Origin: Anaerolineae bacterium
GTDB taxonomy: Bacteria; Chloroflexota; Anaerolineae; Aggregatilineales; Phototrophicaceae
NCBI GenBank assembly: GCA_022820125.1
Contig: JAJEGA010000093.1
Coordinates: 1 to 54,824 of the forward strand
Length of the DNA: 54,824 nt
Direction of reading: 5' to 3'
Below, piece by piece: positions 1 to 8,429 of this stretch. Both the position numbers and the translations under genes were made by a program. Below the pieces are notes generated by a model. The model saw only the letters and a list, made by a program, of their open reading frames with translations, made no database searches and had not been told where the DNA came from. Each line of letters opens with the position of its first letter. Position 1 is the stretch's first letter.

Positions 1-68
1 TCGCCACGAAGGAGTTCCAGCACGATCCTGACCTTGGTCTCCGGACTGTATTTGCGGTATTTCCCCAC
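1..68 (-). CDS. IS3-family transposase OrfA, N-terminal fragment
   Basis: A GTG at 66-68 on the minus strand is preceded by a strong ribosome binding site GGAGG (76-80), seven bases away. The open frame runs off the window edge after about 22 codons. The visible protein reads VGKYRKYSPETKVRI followed by VLELLRG, which matches the start of the OrfA helix-turn-helix of IS3/IS911-type transposases (typically K-Y-S-P-E-x-K, then V-L-E-x-L-R-G). It would bind the element's own ends. Only the first part of the domain is visible, so whether the transposase is intact is unknown. Confidence 0.6.
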   Translation of the reverse strand, partial: MGKYRKYSPETKVRIVLELLRG

Positions 69-137
69 GAGCGTTCCTCCAACTGACCATCTAGTATACT
101 CTCTTTGCTAGGTGTCCAGTTTTTTAGGACCACTACA
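1..137 (-). mobile_element. Partial IS3-family insertion sequence (one end)
   Basis: Read on the minus strand, the stretch begins TGTAGTGGTCC at position 137, runs through a terminal-repeat-like sequence (TGTAGTGGTCC then CTGGACACC, 111-137) and continues into an OrfA-type transposase start at 68. The TG start and the order of end, short leader and OrfA are what IS3-family elements show. The rest lies outside the window, so the other inverted repeat and OrfB cannot be checked. Confidence 0.65.
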
Positions 138-150
138 CCCCATCCCCCGG

Positions 151-178
151 CCCCTTCCCCAGCAAGCTAGGGAAGGGG
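151..178. repeat. GC-rich hairpin between IS end and lactate permease
   Basis: CCCCTTCCC (151-159) pairs with GGGAAGGGG (170-178) around a 10-base loop. There is no T-run after it, so it is not an obvious intrinsic terminator. It is surrounded by C-rich sequence and is best read as a dispersed palindromic repeat. Confidence 0.55.
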
Positions 179-289
179 AGCTTGGCTTGGCAGAGTCTGT
201 AACAATCTGGCAATTTTCGCAATAATTGAGCCCGTATTTCTTTTTGTTGAGGCAGGACATTGCAAAAGACGAATTACCGGACAAGCCTT

Positions 290-316
290 GTAGGGGCGAG
301 ACTTGTCTCGCCCGCC
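290..316 (+). repeat. GTAGGGGCG palindrome, copy upstream of lactate permease
   Basis: The unit has GTAGGGGCG, a variable stem half AGACT, then TGTCTCGCCC. The arms GGGCGAGAC and GTCTCGCCC pair. It is the same family as the units at 2028, 35727, 35796, 38305 and 51738. It lies inside the upstream extension of the permease reading frame, which argues that the extension is not translated. Confidence 0.75.
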
Positions 317-351
317 TTATTCGGTCATCCCTACTATCGCGGAGAACTGGC

Positions 352-1920
352 TTGGAGTTGAATCTCCTCAATTGGCTGCTGGCGCTGTCGCCGGTGCTGG
401 CTGTGCTGGTTCTCATGGTTGGCGCCGGTTGGGGCGGCAGCAAAGCGGGAAGCGCCGGTTTCCTGGTCGCGCTTGCCCTGGCGCTGACGGCATTTGGCGG
501 CGACGCCAACTTGGCGCTGGTGGCAATCGGCAAGTCGCTGCTGCTGGCGATTGATGTGCTCTATATCGTGTGGATGGCGCTTTTCTTCTATAACGTCACC
601 AACGAAGCAGGCGCCGTCGATCTTATCGGCCGCAGTTTGCCGCGGCTCACATCCGACCGCGCCGCGCAGAGCCTGCTCATAAGCTGGGGCTTCGTTTCGC
701 TATTGCAGGGAGTCGGCGGATTCGGCGTGCCGGTGGCGGTGGTCGCGCCCTTGCTCGTTGGCTTGGGCTATTCGGCGACGCAATCGGTGATCATGGCTTC
801 GCTAGGGCATGGCTGGGCGGTGACCTTCGGCTCGCTGGGCACGTCTTTCGTCGCCTTGACCGCCGTCACCGGCTTGCCCGGCGAGGCGCTGGCGCATGAC
901 GCCGCCCTGATCCTGGGCTTGGCTTGTCTCATCAGCGGCGCGCTGGTCGCCTATGTCAGCGCCGGTTGGGGCGGCTTCCTGCGCTCGATTCCCCTGCTTA
1001 TAGTCGTTGGCGCGGCGATGGGCTTGACGCAATGGTGGATCGCCACCAATGGCATCTGGACCCTGGGCTCGACCTCGGGCGCGCTGGCCGGCGCATTGGT
1101 CGGCGTGCTTTACGTCTTGTCGCCACTGCATCGAGGCGGAAGCGAGCGCGCCAAACCGGAAGCGGAGGACCGCGGGCGCAGCCTCGTCCTGGCGCTGGCG
1201 GCTTATGGCATCTTGCTGGCGATTGCTTTCGCGCTGAATCTCATTGAGCCGCTGGAACAGTTGATGGACAGCGTCATGCTTCAGCATCAATTCCCGTCCG
1301 TGACGACTTCGCTTGGCTGGGCAGTGCCTGCTGAGAGCGGGCGCGCAATCAGCATATTCGGTCATGCCGGCGCCATCCTGTTTTACGCTGGCTTGATCGC
1401 TTTTCTGCTCTATCGCAGAGCCGGCTACTTCGAAAGCCCGGCAGTCTGGTCCGAGATTTGGCGCAAGGTACGCCGCTCAGCGGTGAAATCCACAGTGTCG
1501 ATCATGGCGCTGGTGGCGATGGCGTCGCTGATGACGCACTCGGGCATGACTCAGATCATCGCGCGCGGCATCAGCGAGACTTTCGACGCCGATATCTATC
1601 CGCTCTTTGCGCCTTTCATCGGGGCGCTGGGCGCGTTCATGACCGGCAGCAACACCAATTCCAATGTCGTATTCGGCGCGTTGCAGCAAGAGACGGCGGC
1701 GCTCTTGGCATTAAGTGTGCCGATCATTTTGGCTGGGCAGACGGCGGGCGCTTCACTCGGCAGTGTGCTGGCGCCAGCCAAGATCATCGTCGGCTGCAGC
1801 ACAGTTGGGCTCAGCGGAAAAGAGGGTCCGGTGATTCGGCGCATGCTGCTTTTGGGCTTGATCCCGGTGCTCTTCGTCGCCCTGTTCACTTTCGCGCGCC
1901 TGGCTTTTTGGGATCTGTAG
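352..1920 (+). CDS. L-lactate permease (LctP family)
   Basis: A polytopic inner-membrane protein expected to import lactate or glycolate with protons. It is 522 aa from TTG 352, with about 12-14 hydrophobic segments. Family hallmarks are visible: the G-G-F-G-V-P-V-A-V stretch near residue 120, the G-H-G-W-A-V-T-F-G-S-L-G stretch near 155, and a C-terminal region with M-T-G-S-N-T-N-S-N then A-P-A-K-I near 430-475. The frame is open back to ATG 226, but that extension covers a dispersed palindrome (290-316) and has no ribosome binding site. TTG 352 has GGAG at 341-344 seven bases upstream, so it is preferred. No lactate dehydrogenase gene is adjacent; the next gene converges from the other strand. 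Confidence 0.88.
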   Translation: MELNLLNWLLALSPVLAVLVLMVGAGWGGSKAGSAGFLVALALALTAFGGDANLALVAIGKSLLLAIDVLYIVWMALFFYNVTNEAGAVDLIGRSLPRLTSDRAAQSLLISWGFVSLLQGVGGFGVPVAVVAPLLVGLGYSATQSVIMASLGHGWAVTFGSLGTSFVALTAVTGLPGEALAHDAALILGLACLISGALVAYVSAGWGGFLRSIPLLIVVGAAMGLTQWWIATNGIWTLGSTSGALAGALVGVLYVLSPLHRGGSERAKPEAEDRGRSLVLALAAYGILLAIAFALNLIEPLEQLMDSVMLQHQFPSVTTSLGWAVPAESGRAISIFGHAGAILFYAGLIAFLLYRRAGYFESPAVWSEIWRKVRRSAVKSTVSIMALVAMASLMTHSGMTQIIARGISETFDADIYPLFAPFIGALGAFMTGSNTNSNVVFGALQQETAALLALSVPIILAGQTAGASLGSVLAPAKIIVGCSTVGLSGKEGPVIRRMLLLGLIPVLFVALFTFARLAFWDL

Positions 1921-2027
1921 GGCTTGTCCGGTACTATAAGTCATACGCAGTGGCAAAAGATCGATACCGAATTACTAAGTAAAAGGCGCGTTCTGCGAAG
2001 GTCTTAACCACAGTTTAATCGAATGCT

Positions 2028-2100
2028 GTAGGGGCGTTTCGCTGAAACGCCCGCAATGTTTATGTCATATTCAACGGGCGTATCGGCGATACGCCCCTAC
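2028..2100. repeat. Two-hairpin palindromic element with GTAGGGGCGT ends
   Basis: One unit (2028-2054) reads GTAGGGGCG, TTTC, GCT, GAAA, CGCCC. A second unit in the opposite orientation (2075-2100) reads GGGCG, TATC, GGC, GATA, CGCCCCTAC. The outer ends form a perfect 10-bp inverted repeat GTAGGGGCGT. The inner stems differ between the two units but stay self-complementary. It fills most of the 249-base gap between the convergent genes ending at 1920 and 2170; the rest of the gap shows nothing recognisable. Confidence 0.75.
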
Positions 2101-2169
2101 ATTTTCACAATTTTCGTGGCGAACGGCGCATTATGATTTTGGTGCAATTGCCCTGCCCGCTCCCCACTC

Positions 2170-3765
2170 CTAGCGCGCGCTAGTCGGATAGCCAGCCGGG
2201 TCAATCATCACATTGATCAGCATCGGCGACTTGGCGGACAGGCCGGCTTGAATCGCTAGGTCGCATTCCTGCCGCGATCTGACTTTGCGATACGCGATGC
2301 CATAAGCTTTTGCGATGCATTCATAGTTTGGGTTGGCGAATGCCGTGCCGAAAACGGGACGCCCGCGCCGCAATTGAGCGGAACGAATCAGATCCAGCGC
2401 CGAGTCGTTCATCACGGCGATGATCAGCGGCAGCTGCCTCTCGGCGGCTAATCCCAGCTCGCCCATTGCCATCGCCAGCCCGGCGTCGCCGGTGATGCAA
2501 ACGACTGGCGCGGCGTTTATTTCCGCGGCGGCGATCGCGCTGCTCAAGCCAAAGCCCATCGCCGATAGCCCATTGGATACGAAGTAGCGATTCGGGCGGC
2601 GCGCCTGCCATTCCAAGGCGGCGAATATCTTGTGCGAGCCGACATCGGTGGTCAATAGGATGTCATCCGGGCTGTTCGCTCGCAGGGATGCCAGGAAGGC
2701 TTGCGGCAGCAGACAACCTTGGGCTGGCGCTGGCGCCTTGCGCTGGGCGAGTTTCTTTCGGAGGCGCCGCGCCTTTTGAGATCCCCAATCAGGGGCGGTC
2801 ATTGCCTTTGCCGGCAACATCGCGTTCAGGGTCGTGTTGATGTTGCCGACCAATTCCAAATCGCAGGCGAGCTTCGGGTCATGATTATGCCATTCGGCTA
2901 TCCAGATTAACGTCTTGCGGTAATCCCAAGGCTTGACCAACTCGACCACATCAAAGCCGATGGCAATGATGACATCGCTTTCGTCGAGCAGCTCATATAC
3001 GGGATCGTCCCGTGTCAAGCCGATGGCGCCGGCCGCGAGCGGGTGATCGGCTGAGAGCGCGCCTTTGCCCTTGGGCGTCTCAATCACCGGCGCATTAAGC
3101 GATTCGGCGAGCGCGCGGAGCTGCCGATAGGGCTTGCTGGGTTCCAAGCCCAGCCCAGCGACGATGATTGGTTTCGCTTTGCCCGCCAGCAGTTTCCGCG
3201 CCGCAGGAATATCGCCAGCATTTACAGTGAGCTTGAGCGTCGGCTTTCGCTGTGGGTTCTGGGTAGGAATCGTTTGTTCCGCGATGCGATTATGAATGCC
3301 AAGGTGAACAGGACCTGGGCGCCCCGCTTTCGCCAGCAGCATCGCGCGCTCGATCAAGCCAGCCGCTTTCTCTGCGCTCAACTCGGCGCTGAGTTTGCAG
3401 ACCGGTCGAAAGGCGGCGCCCAGATCAATAACCTGATGACTGTGTTTACCGCTGAATTCTGGATCATTGGCCGCCGTGATGAGCAAGAGCGGCGCGCGGT
3501 CGAGATAAGCGTGAGCCAGCCCGGCGTAGGCATTGGCGGCGCCGGGACCGAGCGTGGTCAGCGCGACGCCGATTATCCCAGTCAGGCGCGCTTCGGTGGC
3601 CGCCATGAAGCAGGCGCTGCTTTCGTTCTTGACCAAAATGAAGTCGATGCCGCGGCGGCGAATCGCGTCAAGGATCTCCACATTTTCGCCGCCCGGCAAT
3701 CCATAGACGCGTTCAACACCCGTCTTGCCGAGTCGTTCGGCGAGGCACTCGGCGACAGTCGTCAT
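2170..3765 (-). CDS. Acetolactate synthase-like thiamine-diphosphate-dependent enzyme
   Basis: A 531-aa cytoplasmic enzyme of the acetolactate synthase/pyruvate oxidase superfamily. The N-terminal Pyr domain has the G-L-P-G-G-E loop and the catalytic Glu48 in V-K-N-E-S-S. The middle part matches the central domain. The C-terminal PP domain carries the ThDP/metal motif G-D-A-G followed about 25 residues later by N-D. Family members usually have G-D-G at this spot, so the third residue (Ala) is slightly off consensus. It is somewhat shorter than typical IlvB (about 560-590 aa) and no small subunit or other ilv gene lies nearby. A role other than valine synthesis, such as a benzoylformate- or sulfopyruvate-decarboxylase-like reaction, is therefore possible. 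The ATG has AGGAAG seven bases upstream. Confidence 0.8.
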   Translation of the reverse strand: MTTVAECLAERLGKTGVERVYGLPGGENVEILDAIRRRGIDFILVKNESSACFMAATEARLTGIIGVALTTLGPGAANAYAGLAHAYLDRAPLLLITAANDPEFSGKHSHQVIDLGAAFRPVCKLSAELSAEKAAGLIERAMLLAKAGRPGPVHLGIHNRIAEQTIPTQNPQRKPTLKLTVNAGDIPAARKLLAGKAKPIIVAGLGLEPSKPYRQLRALAESLNAPVIETPKGKGALSADHPLAAGAIGLTRDDPVYELLDESDVIIAIGFDVVELVKPWDYRKTLIWIAEWHNHDPKLACDLELVGNINTTLNAMLPAKAMTAPDWGSQKARRLRKKLAQRKAPAPAQGCLLPQAFLASLRANSPDDILLTTDVGSHKIFAALEWQARRPNRYFVSNGLSAMGFGLSSAIAAAEINAAPVVCITGDAGLAMAMGELGLAAERQLPLIIAVMNDSALDLIRSAQLRRGRPVFGTAFANPNYECIAKAYGIAYRKVRSRQECDLAIQAGLSAKSPMLINVMIDPAGYPTSAR

Positions 3766-3836
3766 CTTCGACTTCCTGGTTCATTCCCGGCGCAAGCTGA
3801 TTATGCCCCTTCGCGCCTTTTTGACAAAGGGGCGGC

Positions 3837-4114
3837 CAGGGCAATCGCTTCAAAACTGGCATGCCCTGCGATGAGCAAACCTAAACTGAAATTTAACCAC
3901 CGAGGACACCGAGAGCGCCGAGAAATGCGATTGATTAGAGATTTCGCGGCATATTGTCGCAAAATTTTTGGATGGGAAGGAAGTTTGGCGACAAAGTAGT
4001 GGCGCGCCTGTCTAATTCAAACAGTGGATTTAGGGGAAGAGCCAGCAAAAGAACCTAAACTCTGTGTCCTCTGTGTACTCGGTGGTAAAAGAAAAATTTG
4101 AAGCGATTGCCCTG
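3837..4114. repeat. 278-bp element with perfect 18-bp terminal inverted repeats
   Basis: CAGGGCAATCGCTTCAAA at 3837-3854 is exactly repeated in reverse complement at 4097-4114. Inside each end lies a second inverted motif: ACCACCGAGGACACC near 3898 and its near complement, ending ACTCGGTGGT, near 4077-4087. The interior has no credible gene. This accounts for most of the 387-base gap between the TPP enzyme and the TauE gene and looks like a non-autonomous mobile element (MITE). Confidence 0.65.
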
Positions 4115-4152
4115 AAGGGGCGGCGCAAACGGGCTCCGCGCGAATCTCTCTC

Positions 4153-4887
4153 CTAGCCCGTCAGCAGCAGGTAAACGCTTAGGGCGGCAAGCGGAATCAT
4201 CATCATCAATTCAAACAGCTGCCGATTTATGCGGTCAATCAGGCGCCGGGCGATCAGCACCGCCGGCGGAATCAGCAGGAAGACCCAGGCAATGCTTAAA
4301 AGAAGTTCGTAGTCAAACAGTTCAAGGGCGATGAAGCCGGGCGCCTTGGTCAGATTCATGACGGCGAAGAAGAGCGTGGTCGTGCCGACGAAGCGGCGCG
4401 GCGTCATCTTGGGCTGCAGCAGCAGATAGGCGGTGAAGGGCGGCGCGCCCACATTCGCCAGCGTCGAGCCGAATCCCGATGCCCAGCCGGCAAAAATGCC
4501 GTGCCAGCCGCGCGGCTGATAGGCGAGGGCGGCCAGGCGGTCACTGGCGACCTTGAAAGCCAAGGCGAGCAGCGTCAGCCCGCCAATGACTCGCTTGAGC
4601 GTCGCCGCGTCAATGGCATCCAGCACGAAGACGCCAAGCAAGACGCCGACCAAGCCCGGCGCCAGCATCAACGCGATATATTGACGATCCCATTGCCGCC
4701 AATAAAAGTAGAGCGCGAAGCCATCGGCGAAGATCAGCAAGGGCAGCACCAGAGCGACGGCGACCTGCGGGTCGATAATCAAAGTCAAAAGCGGCACTGT
4801 TAGCGCAACCGGAACGGGCCCGCCGAGCCCGCCCTTGGAAAACCCAACCAGGATGCCAACTATCGCGTATAAGATGTACTCTTCCAT
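4153..4887 (-). CDS. Sulfite exporter TauE/SafE family membrane protein
   Basis: A 244-aa membrane protein with about seven to eight hydrophobic segments. The N-terminal G-x-x-x-G-F-S-K-G-G-L-G-G stretch (residues 11-23) and the second-repeat counterpart G-F-G-S-T-L-A-N-V-G near 138 are the twin signatures of the TauE/SafE (old DUF81) family. Members export sulfite, sulfoacetate or other small organosulfur anions; the substrate here cannot be told. It stands alone, with no cysteine or taurine metabolism gene beside it. No strong ribosome binding site precedes ATG 4887, so the start is less certain than the family call. Confidence 0.85.
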   Translation of the reverse strand: MEEYILYAIVGILVGFSKGGLGGPVPVALTVPLLTLIIDPQVAVALVLPLLIFADGFALYFYWRQWDRQYIALMLAPGLVGVLLGVFVLDAIDAATLKRVIGGLTLLALAFKVASDRLAALAYQPRGWHGIFAGWASGFGSTLANVGAPPFTAYLLLQPKMTPRRFVGTTTLFFAVMNLTKAPGFIALELFDYELLLSIAWVFLLIPPAVLIARRLIDRINRQLFELMMMIPLAALSVYLLLTG

Positions 4888-5039
4888 GTTGGGCTCGGCA
4901 ATCGCTTTTCAAGCTAGCTTCTGCGTTAGATTATATGGGAGCGGCGCCCGGCTTGCGAGAATCGGAAGCCGATGCCGCGCTATTGTGTTAGGCGGGCGCA
5001 TCATATCACGCTAGCGGCGCATTTACTGGGAGGGCAAGA

Positions 5040-5840
5040 TTGGACGTCAAGCGTCTCAACGACGAGGGCCGTGAGTTGTGGAACCGCAAGGCAGAATTCT
5101 GGGACGAACTGCACGGCGACCGCGGCAATTTGTTTCATCGACGGCTGATTGAACCGACGGTGCTGCAACTGCTGGAGCTGCATCCGAACGAAGCTGTGCT
5201 TGATATCGGCTGCGGCAATGGCGCGCTGGCGCGGCGATTGGCGGAGGGGGGTGCCCGCGTCACCGCCTTCGATTTCAGCGCGGAGATGATTCGGCTGGCG
5301 AAAGCGAGAATCGCCGCTGGTTCGCGCAGCATTGAATACCACATCATTGACGCGACCGATGAGGCGGCGATGCTTGAGCTGGGCGCTGGTCGGTTTGACG
5401 CCGTGGTTTGTACCATGACCCTGATGGATGTCCCGACGATTGATCCGCTCTTTCGCGCGGCTTCGCGCCTGCTGCGGGCGGGCGGGCGCTTGGTCTTTTC
5501 CACACAGCACCCGGCTTTCAACTCTAATAATCCAATCTTCGTCCAAGAGAAGGAAGATCGCGCTGGCGTCGTCTGCGACCACTATGCGGTCAAGCTGCGC
5601 GCTTATCTTGACCTGCCGCCGGTGAAAGGGGCGGGCGCGCCGGGCGAGCCCTCGCCGCATTATTATTATCATCGGAGCCTGAGCGCGCTTCTCGGCGCCG
5701 CCTTTGCCGCAGGTTTCGCGCTGGACGGCTTGCTTGAGCCCGCCTTCAGCGAAGACGACGCAGCCGCGTCAGCAGGATTGAGTTGGCTGAACTTGTGGCA
5801 GATCCCGCCGGTGCTTAGCGGTCGTTTGCGCCTCGCTTAG
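5040..5840 (+). CDS. Class I SAM-dependent methyltransferase
   Basis: A 266-aa cytoplasmic protein. Motif I, V-L-D-I-G-C-G-N-G, sits at about residues 54-62 and is followed by F-D-F-S-A-E-M at motif II and a D-A-V-V-C-T-M-T-L motif IV-like strand, all typical of the Methyltransf_11/25 group. The acceptor is not evident. The start is TTG 5040, with GGGAGGG directly upstream at good spacing; no ATG is available before motif I. Its stop overlaps by four bases the stop of the convergent B3/4-domain gene, so no terminator fits between them. Confidence 0.82.
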   Translation: MDVKRLNDEGRELWNRKAEFWDELHGDRGNLFHRRLIEPTVLQLLELHPNEAVLDIGCGNGALARRLAEGGARVTAFDFSAEMIRLAKARIAAGSRSIEYHIIDATDEAAMLELGAGRFDAVVCTMTLMDVPTIDPLFRAASRLLRAGGRLVFSTQHPAFNSNNPIFVQEKEDRAGVVCDHYAVKLRAYLDLPPVKGAGAPGEPSPHYYYHRSLSALLGAAFAAGFALDGLLEPAFSEDDAAASAGLSWLNLWQIPPVLSGRLRLA

Positions 5841-6538
5841 ATCGCCGGGTTGTCTCCATTAAGGACGGCGGAATCCAGGCTTCCGCCGGCAAAATCTTCA
5901 ATCAGCGCGGTTAGATCCGCCAAGGCGCTTTCGATATCGCCGCGCCCATTCTCGTGATGCGCTTCCACCGTGATGACGGCGTCGCTTGTGGCTTCGCTGG
6001 AGGCGCTGGTCGCGCTCTGGCGCCAACACCATCTCCGCGCCACCACCATGCGCTTTTCGTCTGAGAAGATCACTTCGCCCGGCTCCGGCTGCACCGCTTT
6101 GCTGCTGCCGAGATCGGTGAAATGCTCGCTGCCATCGGCGTAAGTCACAGTGATCGGTGCCGCAATCTCGCGCGTATCAAAAATGGCGACCGGCAGCCCG
6201 TAGCGAATGCTGACCAGATTGCCGATATCCACCAGCGTGTTGATGTTGGGGATATCGCCTTTCTTGGTCAAGCGGCGCAGCAGGGATTCGGCGGCGCTGC
6301 GATACTTGGTGGGGGAGACGCCGAACGCGCTGATCGCCCGACGCCAGGCGCCCAGCGTCGGCAGCTCGCTGAGCGGCGTCTTGCCGATGCGCGCCTTCAC
6401 CGTCCGCTGCTCGTCCAAATAGAGCTTAAGCAGCGCGTCCGGCGTCGAGCCATTGGTCATGCCGCGCGCGACAATGACGCCGGCGACCAAATCGGGATAA
6501 CTCTCGATGATTCGTGAATCGTATTGAAAATGGGTCAT
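5837..6538 (-). CDS. B3/B4 tRNA-binding domain protein (PheT-editing-like)
   Basis: A 233-aa stand-alone protein with the B3/B4 fold found in the beta subunit of phenylalanyl-tRNA synthetase. The core W-R-R-A-I-S-A-F-G-V-S-P-T-K-Y-R-S-A-A-E-S-L (about 84-105) and N-T-L-V-D-I-G-N-L-V-S (about 119-129) match COG3382-type proteins. In PheRS this domain hydrolyses mis-charged tRNA; free-standing versions may edit charged tRNA or act on free aminoacyl groups, and their role is mostly unproven. ATG 6538 has a strong GGAGG five bases upstream. The upstream MFS gene ends one base before this start, so the two are co-transcribed and probably translationally coupled. Confidence 0.75.
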   Translation of the reverse strand: MTHFQYDSRIIESYPDLVAGVIVARGMTNGSTPDALLKLYLDEQRTVKARIGKTPLSELPTLGAWRRAISAFGVSPTKYRSAAESLLRRLTKKGDIPNINTLVDIGNLVSIRYGLPVAIFDTREIAAPITVTYADGSEHFTDLGSSKAVQPEPGEVIFSDEKRMVVARRWCWRQSATSASSEATSDAVITVEAHHENGRGDIESALADLTALIEDFAGGSLDSAVLNGDNPAI

Positions 6539-6539
6539 T

Positions 6540-7838
6540 TCAGCCTCCGGCTGCCAATTCGGGTGAGACGGGCAGCGTATGCGACTCCCGCTTTTCCAGC
6601 ACTTGCACGATTCGCGCCCAGATCAGCAGCGGCGCCAGGGACACCAGCGCCGCGCCAAAGACGATCGCTTGAATGCCTTGGTTGCCAACCGCGTCGATCA
6701 ATACGCCGATGACGATGATGCCAATGCTCTGCACCAATTCGAATCCCGCGAAGTCGAGCGAGAAGGTGCGCCCCAAGTACTCATCCGGCACTTCCTGCTG
6801 GATGATAACCGAGCTGTAGGTCCAGTTGATCGAGCCGCCCATGGCGCGCACGACAACGGCAATGACCAGGAATTCCAGCGATGGCGCCAGCCCCCAAAGC
6901 AGCCAGCCAAACGCCATCAGGACGAATCCGACAATGGTCAGCCGGCGCAAAACGCGGACGGAATCATCGCTAAAACGGTTGGTCATCAGCGGACCCAGGA
7001 TGGCGCCGAAACCAAAGGCAGCCCAAAGGATCGCCATGGATGTGATGCCTTGATCCCCCAGAACAAAGACCTGCGTGCCATAAATGATCAACACCGTATC
7101 GGAGCTGGTGATGCTTTGACCCATCTTTACAAATAGTGGCGCGGCCGCTCGCGGATGCTTGAGCAGATAGCGAATGCCGTCGATAAAAGTGCGCTGCGAC
7201 TTGTCTTTGACCTGACGCCGCTCTTGCCCAATCTCGGAACGCGGCGTCTCCGGTATCGCGATGGCGACCACCAACATAGCCGAAACGACAAAGGTCAGGG
7301 CATCGATCAGAAGGGCGGCCTGCGTGCCAAGAAGCTCCGCCACCAAGCCACCCGTGATCGCGCCGATTGCCAGCATTGCCGACCAGGTCACGCTGCTGAG
7401 CGTGTTGCCAATGATCAGTTGATGACGATAAAGTATGCTTGGCATAATCGCGTTGCGCGCCGGCTCGAATATCGAAGAGACGAGAAACTGCACAACGATG
7501 AACAAATAAACCAGAGGCAAGTATTCCGGACCTTGCGTGGTGAACAGCAAGCCAAGAACGGCGAGCGCGCGTAAAATGTCACTGGCGATCAACAACCGTT
7601 TGCGATTGAAGCGATCCGCCAGTACGCCGGCTAGCGGGCGCATCAACAGCGGCGGGAGCAGGCGGGCGATGAGGAAGGCGCTGACGGCAATGCCCTGATT
7701 GCCGCTGCCTTCGGTATAGGACACAATCAGCGCGGAGATGACGATCGTGCTGAACCAATCGCCGAGCAGGCTGACGAGCTGCGCCGCCCAAAGTTTGGCG
7801 AAATCGCGGTTGCTGCTGATGAGCTTGATGTATTGCAT
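6540..7838 (-). CDS. MFS transporter (DHA3-like)
   Basis: A 432-aa inner-membrane protein with about 12 hydrophobic helices. The loop between helices 2 and 3 reads G-V-L-A-D-R-F-N-R-K-R-L (about 76-87), the general MFS signature, and a second-half counterpart occurs. The overall pattern resembles the macrolide-efflux (MefA/DHA3) group. Substrate unknown. It is the first gene of a two-gene operon with the B3/4-domain gene, one base away. The pairing of an efflux pump with an aminoacyl-tRNA-editing-like domain could mean export of a toxic amino-acid analogue; that is inference only. Confidence 0.82.
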   Translation of the reverse strand: MQYIKLISSNRDFAKLWAAQLVSLLGDWFSTIVISALIVSYTEGSGNQGIAVSAFLIARLLPPLLMRPLAGVLADRFNRKRLLIASDILRALAVLGLLFTTQGPEYLPLVYLFIVVQFLVSSIFEPARNAIMPSILYRHQLIIGNTLSSVTWSAMLAIGAITGGLVAELLGTQAALLIDALTFVVSAMLVVAIAIPETPRSEIGQERRQVKDKSQRTFIDGIRYLLKHPRAAAPLFVKMGQSITSSDTVLIIYGTQVFVLGDQGITSMAILWAAFGFGAILGPLMTNRFSDDSVRVLRRLTIVGFVLMAFGWLLWGLAPSLEFLVIAVVVRAMGGSINWTYSSVIIQQEVPDEYLGRTFSLDFAGFELVQSIGIIVIGVLIDAVGNQGIQAIVFGAALVSLAPLLIWARIVQVLEKRESHTLPVSPELAAGG

Positions 7839-7989
7839 GCGAGGTTCCCGTCGCGAAATGGTAGTGTACTAAACAACAGGCGCCGACGCACGGCGCAAAC
7901 CCGCCAGCGATTGTACGCCGGCGTCATGCAAGGCGAAGCTGCGCTGGCGACAAATCCAGCAGAGACCAGGCAGCCCCCAGGAGTTATCA

Positions 7990-8385
7990 ATGGAAAGCCT
8001 GATATTCGTGGGCATAGGCGGGTTCTGCGGCGCCAACGCTCGTTACCTGCTTGCGCTTTGGGTCAATGACATTCTGACGCCGCGCCTGGGGCTTTTTCCC
8101 TATGGAACACTCCTGGTGAATGTGCTTGGTTCATTTGGGCTGGCAATGTTTGGCGTCTGGTTCAGTGGCAGAACCGGCATGTCAGCGCAAATGCGGCTGC
8201 TCGTCGGCGCGGGTTTCTTCGGCGCGTTCACCACTTTTTCGGCATTCGCCAACGAAAGCATCGACCTGATCCAAGGCGGGCGGACTGCCGCGCTCTTGCT
8301 CAACATCCTGTTGAACAACGGTGGCTGTTTGCTCGGCGTCGCCGCCGGTCTGTACTTGGGGCATCGGTTCTTCGCGCCCCATTAA
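7990..8385 (+). CDS. crcB: Fluoride efflux channel CrcB/Fluc
   Basis: A 131-aa four-helix membrane protein of the normal CrcB length. Family residues are clear: G-G-F-C-G-A-N-A-R-Y near 8-17, the G-T-L-L-V-N-V-L-G-S-F central helix near 39-50, and G-F-F-G-A-F-T-T-F-S-A-F near 75-86 with the Phe box and Thr track of the fluoride pore. It forms antiparallel dimers that let fluoride leave the cell. ATG 7990 has CAGGAG seven bases upstream. I looked for a fluoride riboswitch in the 150 bases upstream and did not find the conserved pseudoknot sequences. Confidence 0.92.
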   Translation: MESLIFVGIGGFCGANARYLLALWVNDILTPRLGLFPYGTLLVNVLGSFGLAMFGVWFSGRTGMSAQMRLLVGAGFFGAFTTFSAFANESIDLIQGGRTAALLLNILLNNGGCLLGVAAGLYLGHRFFAPH

Positions 8386-8429
8386 TCAATCTGGCAAAGC
8401 TGCTCGCCGACGGCTAAATTGGTGCAGGC

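Noticed and set aside
226..351. N-terminal extension of the lactate permease frame
   Set aside because: It contains a dispersed palindrome (290-316), lacks a ribosome binding site, and precedes a well-supported TTG start at 352.
251..1980. Lactate permease as a repeat-bounded insertion
   Set aside because: GGACAAGCC occurs inverted on both sides (279-287 and 1921-1929), extended by a few bases, but the matches are too short and interrupted to call an element.
2028..2100. Reading the GTAGGGGCG palindromes as terminators or a CRISPR array
   Set aside because: There is no T-run after the stems, spacing is irregular, and the inner sequence varies with compensating changes, unlike CRISPR repeats.
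7850..7989. Fluoride riboswitch upstream of crcB
   Set aside because: The conserved riboswitch blocks and pseudoknot could not be found; only an ordinary ribosome binding site is visible.
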